Notes under the pieces: model-generated
Told to the model about the DNA's origin: nothing
The model's database searches: none
What the model saw: the letters and a program-made list of their open reading frames with translations, nothing else
Program-made: the position numbers and the translations under genes
Source of the DNA: Bacteroidia bacterium
GTDB lineage: Bacteria > Bacteroidota > Bacteroidia > AKYH767-A > OLB10
Direction: 5' to 3'
Assembly (NCBI GenBank): GCA_037045145.1
Contig: JBAOIA010000007.1
Span: forward strand, 1 to 10,296
Length of the DNA stretch: 10,296 nucleotides
Shown here: positions 1 through 6,822 of the stretch, one piece after another
Position numbering within the stretch: position 1 is the first letter of the stretch
How the letters are laid out: each line of letters begins with the position of its first letter

Positions 1-1221
1 CTAATTCTGTTAATGGTGGTGAGGTATTAGTGACTAAATTAGATTCCATTGGAACCATTGAGTGGGTAAAAACTTTTGACGGGCCCGGTGCTGAAGGCGG
101 AACTTACATAGAGCAATTACCCGACAGTGGTTACATTGTTAATGCTTTATATGATGGTGGCTTATATTCTAAAAGCTGGCTTTTGCGGCTTGATGCAAAT
201 GGCGATTCACTCTGGACAAAAGTTTTTTCTGCCGGAGTTGGGGGTACTCAGGTTTACTTTGGAAATAGCCTGGCCACACTAAATAATTCGATTTATGGTT
301 TAACAGGTTCTTTTCAACCTGTTCCCATAACAATCCTTAGTCCTTATTTTATTGGAACGCTTAGCAATGGAATTTTAGTCGCCAACAAAGTTTACAATTA
401 TTCAGTTTATAGCAGCGGTCTCGCGCAATTAATAAAACCATTGACAATGGTTTTATAATGGCTGGTGGTATTCAAACTTCCTCATCAACTTATGATGCTT
501 ATGGACAAGAACCTATGATAAATCAACAAGCGATGCTGCCATGGATGTGAAACAAACTACTGACAGTGGATTTATTGTGGTCTCTATTATTTATGATACT
601 ATAGTTTATAAGTATAATATTTATTTAATCAAGACGGATACTGCAGGTGATACAATATGGACAAAGCAATATTTCAGCCAATATGAACAAGTAATTTATT
701 CAGTACAACAAACAATTGATAACGGATATATTATGACCGGATATTCAAATACAGCAGTTGGAAGAAGCTTGTATTTGATAAAGACAGACTATACAGGCAA
801 CACACTGTGGACAAGAAGGTATAACCCAAACATTAATAATTACGGCTATTTTGTTCGGCAAACCAAAGATGGAGGATTTATTATTTGTGGGGCAACATCC
901 ACAGGAAGTTACATCATCAAAACAGACAGCCTTGGCATGGTAGGCAACGGCACAGGTATTGCCGAAGTAAATAATCCTTTCGATTTCAGTGTTTATCCAA
1001 ACCCTTCATCCGGTAATTTTACATTCGAGGTTAAAGGAATTCCGAGAAAAAATGCTAACCTAAAAATTTATAATGTCCTTAATCAAACTGTTTATACCGG
1101 CACATTGAGCAGTTATAAGAAAGAAAGCGTTGACCTGCATCATCTGCCCAACGGAATATACATAGCCACGCTTTATTATGGTGCAAGAACAATATCAGAA
1201 AAAGTAATAATTCACAAATAA
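1..1221 (+). pseudogene. Gene A copy 1: broken T9SS-sorted repeat (beta-propeller-like) protein, 5' end outside window
   Basis: The reading frame is already open at the left edge; by alignment to the intact copy at 5333-6796, base 1 corresponds to 5508, so about 58 N-terminal codons including the signal peptide lie outside. It reads in one frame to a TAA at 456-458, but homology to copy 2 continues in a second frame from about 425 (AINKT.DNGFIMAG) and then in a third from about 502 (WTRTY) to the TAA at 1219-1221. Relative to copy 2 there is a 1-base deletion near 415-427, a 21-base in-frame loss near 496 and a 13-base deletion near 503. The 3' part keeps the repeats (QQT.D.GYI, LIKTD..G.T.WT) and a complete type A sorting domain from about 988 (SVYPNPSSGNF ... 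LPNGIY ... VIIHK). An internal ATG at 541 could start a 226-residue piece, but it would lack a signal peptide and could not reach T9SS. Expression of a working protein is therefore unlikely. Sequencing error cannot easily explain the 13- and 21-base losses. Confidence 0.88.
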
Positions 1222-1248
1222 CATCTTATCTTTTAAAAAAGCCAACAA
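1222..1248 (+). other. A1-B1 intercistronic spacer
   Basis: The spacer is 27 bases, A/T-rich, with no hairpin, and is nearly the same as the 26-base spacer of unit 2 (6797-6822); the only visible difference is one G missing from the second copy (AAAAAAGCC against AAAAAACC). The short gap and lack of a terminator suggest that A and B are co-transcribed. There is no Shine-Dalgarno sequence before the B start; the A-rich leader is typical of Bacteroidota translation starts. Confidence 0.6.
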
Positions 1249-4200
1249 ATGAAAAAGCTATCCAACCTAATTACCACATTGCTGATGCTAAGCATCACAG
1301 CACCCCTTCAGGCACAAATGAAAAACTGGTTTATGGCACCCAATAAAGTGGATGTGCAAACCAACACCGTAGTAGTTACACCTATTGCAGGTAGCCCGGC
1401 CACAGCCACACAGGTGGCCAACGGTGTGTATGATACAGGGAATAATCTTGTTTTTTATATTGCCGATGGAACGGTGTATGATTATAACAACACTGTCATT
1501 GGTACTATTCCTTCAGGCGGCACAGAAGTGATTATTGTTCCTTTTGGCACCAACGACAATACCAACACAGCGCATTGCAGCCGCAAATACAATATTTTTT
1601 CTACATCAGGCGGTGTTACCAGCAATGTGGGGCTTTACCGTTCGGTATTGGATATGAACAGTTATTCCATATCAACCACTGAAATTAACAGCATACCATT
1701 TGGAGCCGAGTTTGGAGCCATAGCTGTAGGGCTACCACAGCCTGTTACTAAGGAGCGTTACCTTTATTTTATGGCAGGCTCAGGGTATGGCAGCAATTCA
1801 GGGTTAATCAGGAAGCTTATTATTGATGATAATGGAACGGTAAGCGCTACTGCCGTTGATGTATATCCTACTGCTACCGTTACCAATCCGCTAGCTGGAA
1901 TTGATGTGTTTTCGCGTGAGATTGATTTATCGGCAGACGGACTATGGCTGGGCTGGGCAAGCTATGCTCCGATAAATTTAAACGGGCTTACCACCTACCG
2001 CTATCATTACATAAAGCTGAATGCAACTGGCGATTTGGATGTAGGCACCTATGGTGCCAACGCTTACCAGGAATTTAATCGCGGTCTTTCATCAACCTGG
2101 TTATCACACTATAATTATTCCGTGGCAGGTTTTCGTGGAGTAGAGTTTTATCAAAATAGCAACACCACAAAACTTTTTGTAGGGGCAGGCACTGACGGTA
2201 TTTATTCCGTGGATGTTGCCATTCCTTACAATGCTAATCAAAACCCAACGTTTGTAGCTGGTTCTCCAGATTATGGTTTTTCACAAATAGAACTTGCTTA
2301 CAACGGCAATATGTATGCAAGTTCAGGTAACCTAAACATAATTGGTGCTTTTAATCCGGGAGGTGCTCCTCCACAAATTCTTGGCTTACCCACATCCTTT
2401 AATTTCACCAATCCGCCAAAAGCAATTTATACGCTTGGCGGAGCTAACCCTAACAGTACATTTTACACTTTACCCGACCAGCTTGATGCACAAAACTATA
2501 GCTTAATAACACCAGACCCAATAACACAGGTAGTAACCACGCATACATTGAATTACCCTGACAATTCAAGCACCAACCAAACCGCTACATGGAGTTATGG
2601 TACATCAAACAATCCATTGGGAGTAAGTGTACCAATACACGTAACAGGAGAATTGCGCATACGGCAAAATTCCAACCTCATTATTTCCGGCATGACGTTT
2701 AAATTTAGTCCGGAAGCAAAGGTTATTGTAGAGCCCGGCAGCACGCTAACACTTACAGATGGTACGTTGTTAACCTCAAACTTTATGGGCGACCCATGTA
2801 ATGTAGCCTATACCTGGCAGGGCGTAGAAGTATGGGGCAGCCAGAGTAATCAAAGTCAGAATATACTGCCGCTTGCAGTGGGTAAGCTCACCATTAAAAA
2901 TAATTCAACAATAGAATATGCAATATGTGGTGTCCGCGCGCAAAAGTTTTATAACCCTGCCGTGAATTTACACAGAGGCGGAATTATTGTTGCCACTACC
3001 GGTGCTACATTTAAAAACTGCATCATGGATGTGGAGTTTTTGCCTTATGTAAATTTATATAATGGCAAGAATTATGGCAACAGGAGTTATTTTACCGGAG
3101 TAAATTTTATAAACGATATTAACTATACTTTTTCAAATACACCGCAACATGTATATATAGATGGTTGCACAGGCATAAGTTTTTTGGGCTGTCAATTCAA
3201 CAATCATAATTCAGTAGTAATGTTTAACAAAAAAAGTATGGGAATCAAATCCATGAATGGTAATTTCACTGTCAACAGCGGTACATCGTTTAATAACTTA
3301 TATAGGGCCATTGAAGCACGAAGTACCGGAGTACCTGTTACCTTTACTGTGGCAAACAGCACTTTTACCAATAATCAAACGGGGATATATACCAGCTACG
3401 TCAATAATTTCAAACTGCTGTTAAACACATTTAATGTAGGTGGAAATCAAATGACCGGAGCCACAGTACAGTTAGGCATACAAAACATGTATGGTACAGG
3501 CTTCACTATTGAGGAGAATCATTTCAACAAGTCATCCAACTCAGCATTCAATCCTTCAAAATTTGGGATAGCCAGCTATCAAACCGGCACATCGAGTAAT
3601 CAGATATATAAAAACACTTTCAACGAAGTTAACTTTGGAAACTATGCATGGGGCATCAACCGCAGCAGTACAAATCCAAACTTCCAGGGACTTCAATACT
3701 TATGTAATGAGAATACTCAAAACGTAAATTACGATTTTTATATATATACCTCAGGCGAGACAACGTGGGATGGCATCAGGTTGAATCAGGGCAGCTTGCA
3801 AAGTCCTGCGCGAAACACTTTTTCTGTAGGCGGGGTAAATCAAGGGAATGATATTTACAATTTTTCACCAGCACAGCTAAGTTATTATTACCAAACCGGC
3901 AATACACAGCAGACTCCGGTAAGTACGTATAAGGTAACAACAATTCCAATAAGCGGAAGTGAAACATGCCCATCCAATCTGTGCGATCCACCTTGTGCAT
4001 TGAGGCCCTTAGATGAGGTAGAGCTATCACAGTTGTATATGGAATATGATTCTGCCGAGACGGCCTATTTGAATTTACTCTATACATATAATACGCTTAT
4101 GGATGGTGGCAGTACAAACAATCTGCTGACACAGATACAGCAAACATGGTCCACCGAGGCAACAACATTACGAGACGAGTTGTTGTTATTGTCACCTTAT

Positions 4201-5217
4201 GTATCGCAAGAGGTTTTGCGTGATGTTGCAGGCACAGGCATACTGCCACCAGCCATGCTATTGGTAGTATGTATGGCCAATCCTGATGCAACAAGAAGCG
4301 AAGATTTTTTAGACTATTTGCAATATGATATACCATCACCCTTGCCAGCATATATGATAGCCGCCATTGAGACAACGTGGGATGTAGGCACCTCGCGCAC
4401 AGTAATGGAAAACACACTAGGCGACTACAATGAAAAAATGGCATTGGTGTCAAACAAGATATTATCAGATTTAAATTATAAGAACAACCAAACTATTGAA
4501 GAATCGAATCCGGGCGACACCACCAATATTTCACAACAAATAAATTATTGGTTAAATCGGATTCAAACTCTGGAGGCAAAATATGAGATGGCAGAACATT
4601 ACTTTGAAGAGGGCAGCTATGCATTGGCAGAAGATGTTTTACTATCCATACCACTATGCTACCGATTGACAGAAGCAGAACAACAAACCTTAACGAGTTA
4701 CAACTACATTTATGAATACAGAAAGAATCTTTTAGATTCTGGAAAAAACCTTTCCATGCTCGATAGCAGTCAGATCAATGAGTTGATTTTATTTGCAAAT
4801 AACAACGCAAATATAGCCGGAAGCATAGCTGAAAACGCACTATGTTTTTATTATGATATATGTACACAGGATAATTATGATACCACAGGTACAGGAAACA
4901 ACAGACAAATGCGAAATACAAATATTCCTGCAGCGCATTTTCAGGAGGTGCAAGATGTAGTGGCATGCAGGGTGATGGTTTTACCGAATCCAGCAACTGA
5001 CAAGGCAACATTTCAATATAGCATCAACAGCTTAAAAGATAAACCAGAGTTTGAGATAAGAGATATGACAGGACGAGAAATAATGAAGGTGAGGATAACA
5101 GAAAAAGAAGGTGTAATAGAATGGCAGACAGTTGTTGTTAAAAGCGGTATGTATTATTTTAGTATAAAAGCAGGTAGTAAAACTTTGGCAAGAGGGAAGT
5201 TGACGGTGAGAAAATAA
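1249..5217 (+). CDS. Gene B copy 1 (intact): large secreted propeller-like / beta-helix protein with T9SS type A sorting domain
   Basis: This 1322-residue protein has a clear signal peptide (MKK start, hydrophobic core, LQA/Q cleavage after about residue 22), which fixes the ATG start. Residues about 24-425 are beta-rich and contain propeller-like patterns (LSADG.WLGWAS near 227-238; GFSQIELAYNGNMYASS near 343-359), but I do not recognise the family. Residues about 465-835 look like a right-handed parallel beta-helix of the NosD/pectate-lyase-like type, with repeated N.F..N..GI turns (STFTNNQTGI, NHFN, NTFNEVNFG). A cysteine-containing linker (CPSNLCDPPC, 907-916) leads to a mostly alpha-helical segment (about 922-1165) with one TPR-like hairpin (AEHYFEEGSYALAEDVL, 1115-1131). 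The sorting domain covers about 1240-1322 (VLPNPATDKATF, GREIMKV, SGMYYFSI, terminal RK). From known T9SS biology it should be exported by Sec, cross the outer membrane by T9SS and be anchored or released. It follows A1 by 27 bases. No catalytic motif is visible; adhesin or carbohydrate-contact roles are possible but unproven. Confidence 0.9.
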   Translation: MKKLSNLITTLLMLSITAPLQAQMKNWFMAPNKVDVQTNTVVVTPIAGSPATATQVANGVYDTGNNLVFYIADGTVYDYNNTVIGTIPSGGTEVIIVPFGTNDNTNTAHCSRKYNIFSTSGGVTSNVGLYRSVLDMNSYSISTTEINSIPFGAEFGAIAVGLPQPVTKERYLYFMAGSGYGSNSGLIRKLIIDDNGTVSATAVDVYPTATVTNPLAGIDVFSREIDLSADGLWLGWASYAPINLNGLTTYRYHYIKLNATGDLDVGTYGANAYQEFNRGLSSTWLSHYNYSVAGFRGVEFYQNSNTTKLFVGAGTDGIYSVDVAIPYNANQNPTFVAGSPDYGFSQIELAYNGNMYASSGNLNIIGAFNPGGAPPQILGLPTSFNFTNPPKAIYTLGGANPNSTFYTLPDQLDAQNYSLITPDPITQVVTTHTLNYPDNSSTNQTATWSYGTSNNPLGVSVPIHVTGELRIRQNSNLIISGMTFKFSPEAKVIVEPGSTLTLTDGTLLTSNFMGDPCNVAYTWQGVEVWGSQSNQSQNILPLAVGKLTIKNNSTIEYAICGVRAQKFYNPAVNLHRGGIIVATTGATFKNCIMDVEFLPYVNLYNGKNYGNRSYFTGVNFINDINYTFSNTPQHVYIDGCTGISFLGCQFNNHNSVVMFNKKSMGIKSMNGNFTVNSGTSFNNLYRAIEARSTGVPVTFTVANSTFTNNQTGIYTSYVNNFKLLLNTFNVGGNQMTGATVQLGIQNMYGTGFTIEENHFNKSSNSAFNPSKFGIASYQTGTSSNQIYKNTFNEVNFGNYAWGINRSSTNPNFQGLQYLCNENTQNVNYDFYIYTSGETTWDGIRLNQGSLQSPARNTFSVGGVNQGNDIYNFSPAQLSYYYQTGNTQQTPVSTYKVTTIPISGSETCPSNLCDPPCALRPLDEVELSQLYMEYDSAETAYLNLLYTYNTLMDGGSTNNLLTQIQQTWSTEATTLRDELLLLSPYVSQEVLRDVAGTGILPPAMLLVVCMANPDATRSEDFLDYLQYDIPSPLPAYMIAAIETTWDVGTSRTVMENTLGDYNEKMALVSNKILSDLNYKNNQTIEESNPGDTTNISQQINYWLNRIQTLEAKYEMAEHYFEEGSYALAEDVLLSIPLCYRLTEAEQQTLTSYNYIYEYRKNLLDSGKNLSMLDSSQINELILFANNNANIAGSIAENALCFYYDICTQDNYDTTGTGNNRQMRNTNIPAAHFQEVQDVVACRVMVLPNPATDKATFQYSINSLKDKPEFEIRDMTGREIMKVRITEKEGVIEWQTVVVKSGMYYFSIKAGSKTLARGKLTVRK

Positions 5218-5226
5218 AAAGATAGC

Positions 5227-5270
5227 ATCCTCATAGGAGAGTGAAACAGAAGTCATTCTCCTATGAGGAT
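5227..5270 (+). terminator. Strong hairpin between tandem units, likely terminator of unit 1
   Basis: Bases 5227-5240 and 5257-5270 are a perfect 14-bp inverted repeat (arm ATCCTCATAGGAGA). In RNA the stem extends by four more pairs, 5241-5244 with 5253-5256, the first being G-U, leaving an 8-base loop at 5245-5252. It begins 10 bases after the B1 stop and lies before the A2 start. Downstream on the plus strand there is no T-run (AAAACTGTAAAG). The upstream flank is A-rich, so the classic hairpin plus U-tract would form on minus-strand RNA. It may work as a plus-strand terminator without a U-tract, a bidirectional terminator, or a 3'-end stabiliser of the A-B mRNA. Confidence 0.7.
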
Positions 5271-5332
5271 AAAACTGTAAAGAAATAAAAAAGTGTAGTT
5301 ACAATGGAATAACATTATTCAATCAACCAAAT
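5271..5332 (+). promoter_or_regulatory. Leader of gene A copy 2 (promoter expected, not recognised)
   Basis: This A/T-rich stretch lies between the hairpin and the A2 start, so a promoter for unit 2 would be expected here if the hairpin terminates transcription. I see no convincing Bacteroidota -7 element (TAnnTTTG) and no Shine-Dalgarno sequence; the bases just before the ATG are AATCAACCAAAT. Transcription might instead read through from unit 1. Confidence 0.25.
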
Positions 5333-6796
5333 ATGAGTAAAAAACAACTAAAAAACATACGAGCAGTCCTCATTCTATTTATTATTTTGTTGAACACCAT
5401 AAAAGTGCAAGCCCAAAACACTTTTGAAAAAATTATTGATACGTTAGGCTGTTACGGAGTTCTATGTATTCAGGAAACTTTTGATGGGGGATATGTTTTT
5501 ACAGGCACTAATTCTGTTAATGGTGGAGAGGTATTAGTGACTAAATTAGATTCCATTGGAACCATTGAGTGGGTAAAAACTTTTGACGGACCCGGTGCTG
5601 AAGGCGGAACTTACATAGAACAATTACCCGACAGTGGTTACATTGTAAATGCTTTATATGATGGTGGCTTATATTCTAAAAGCTGGCTTTTGCGGCTTGA
5701 TGTAAATGGCGATTCGCTCTGGACAAGAGTTTTTTCTGCCGGAATAGGTGCTACTAATGTTTACCTTGGAAATAGCATGGCTGTGCTTAATAATGCTATT
5801 TATGGACTAACAGGATATTTCACACCGATTCCATTTTCGAATGGTTGTGCTTATTTTATTGGTGCTTTAAGCAACGGACTGTTAATAGCTAATAAAGTAT
5901 ATAATTATTCTGCTACTTTAAGCAGCGATGCAAGGGCTATTGATAAAGCCTTTGATGGCGGTTTTATTATGGCAGGAGTTATAGGCATGTCATCATCCAC
6001 AGTAGATATTTATGTTTTACGCACCAATGCTTATGGCGATACATTGTGGACAAGAACCTATAATAACTCAACTACAGATGTTGCTTTTGCGGTTCAACAA
6101 ACTGAAGATAGCGGTTTTATTATTGCAGGTGTGACTTACGATACAACCTTATTGCCACCTAAATATAATACCTATTTAATCAAGACTGATTCAATAGGAG
6201 ATACGCTATGGACAAAACAGCATTATAGTTTAGAACCCACAGAAACTTACTCAATACAGCAAACTACAGATAACGGCTTTGTAGGAACAGGCAGGATTGT
6301 AAATGGTAATCCGCTTAATTCAGATGTACATTTATTTAAAACAGACTCATTAGGCGATACATTGTGGACAAGGCAGTTTGGCGATAGTTCGGCAGATGAT
6401 GGCTATTTTGTGAGACAGACAAAGGATGGCGGATATATTATTTGCGGTACAGCAAATATACCCAGCACCTTGCAAGTTGGAGCCTACATCATCAAGACAG
6501 ACAGCCTTGGCATGGTAGGCAACGGCACAGGCATTGCCGAAGTAAATAATCCTTTCGATTTCAGTGTTTATCCAAACCCTTCATCCGGCAATTTTACCAT
6601 TCTGTTCAAAGGAATTCCGAGAAAAAATGCTGAACTAAAAATTTATAATATCATGAACCAATGTGTTTATACCGGCACATTGAGCAGCTATAAAAAGGAA
6701 AGTGTTGACCTGCACCATCTGCCCAACGGAATATACATAGCCACACTTTATTATGGTGCAAGAACAGTATCAGAAAAAGTAATAATTCACAAATAA
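5333..6796 (+). CDS. Gene A copy 2 (intact): secreted seven-repeat, probable beta-propeller protein with T9SS type A sorting domain
   Basis: This 487-residue protein starts at an ATG directly followed by a signal peptide (MSKKQ, hydrophobic stretch about 11-21, VQA/Q cleavage after about residue 27), which supports the start. Residues about 45-395 hold roughly seven repeats of 40-55 residues, each with a turn such as QQT.D.GFI..G followed by a strand and L.KTDS.GDTLWT.. : starts near 46, 95, 150 (degenerate), 203, 254, 308 and 360. Seven such units would fit one closed seven-bladed beta-propeller; that fold is inferred. The sorting domain spans about 411-487 (SVYPNPSSGNF, LKIYN, LPNGIYIATL, VIIHK). 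It lies 63 bases after the hairpin and 26 bases before B2, so it probably heads the A-B operon. The likely destination is the cell surface or medium through Sec and T9SS. Such repeat proteins are common in Bacteroidota, but their ligands are mostly unknown and no catalytic residues can be named. Confidence 0.9.
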   Translation: MSKKQLKNIRAVLILFIILLNTIKVQAQNTFEKIIDTLGCYGVLCIQETFDGGYVFTGTNSVNGGEVLVTKLDSIGTIEWVKTFDGPGAEGGTYIEQLPDSGYIVNALYDGGLYSKSWLLRLDVNGDSLWTRVFSAGIGATNVYLGNSMAVLNNAIYGLTGYFTPIPFSNGCAYFIGALSNGLLIANKVYNYSATLSSDARAIDKAFDGGFIMAGVIGMSSSTVDIYVLRTNAYGDTLWTRTYNNSTTDVAFAVQQTEDSGFIIAGVTYDTTLLPPKYNTYLIKTDSIGDTLWTKQHYSLEPTETYSIQQTTDNGFVGTGRIVNGNPLNSDVHLFKTDSLGDTLWTRQFGDSSADDGYFVRQTKDGGYIICGTANIPSTLQVGAYIIKTDSLGMVGNGTGIAEVNNPFDFSVYPNPSSGNFTILFKGIPRKNAELKIYNIMNQCVYTGTLSSYKKESVDLHHLPNGIYIATLYYGARTVSEKVIIHK

Positions 6797-6822
6797 CATC
6801 TTATCTTTTAAAAAACCAACAA
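6797..6822 (+). other. A2-B2 intercistronic spacer
   Basis: The spacer is 26 bases, A/T-rich, and matches 1222-1248 except for a missing G. No hairpin or Shine-Dalgarno sequence is present, which again suggests co-transcription of A and B. Confidence 0.55.

Larger units (their letters stand above)
1..4661 (+). repeat. Tandem direct repeat, unit 1 (visible matched part)
   Basis: This stretch matches 5508-10296 along its whole length in the same order and orientation. The offset between copies runs from 5507 at the left edge, to 5575 at the A stops, 5574 at the B starts and 5635 at the right edge; each step is explained by the indels in A, the spacer and B. The unit proper (A plus B plus hairpin) is longer on the left than the window shows. 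Confidence 0.95.

Noticed and set aside
541..1221. A separate 226-residue gene starting at ATG 541
   Set aside because: Homology to A2 continues upstream of the ATG in the same frame (WTRTY from 502) and in other frames before that, so this is the 3' part of a broken gene. It has no signal peptide despite carrying a T9SS sorting domain.
3776..4453. Two consecutive minus-strand open frames (3776-4087 and 4097-4453) that recur at 9411-9722 and 9732-10088
   Set aside because: They are antisense to B and recur only because the plus-strand sequence is almost identical in the two units. They have no signal, domain or start context of their own.
5218..5332. Insertion sequence end or attachment site between the units
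   Set aside because: There is no transposase or integrase in the window and no target-site duplication; the inverted repeat is a compact hairpin with an 8-base loop, better explained as a transcript 3'-end structure.
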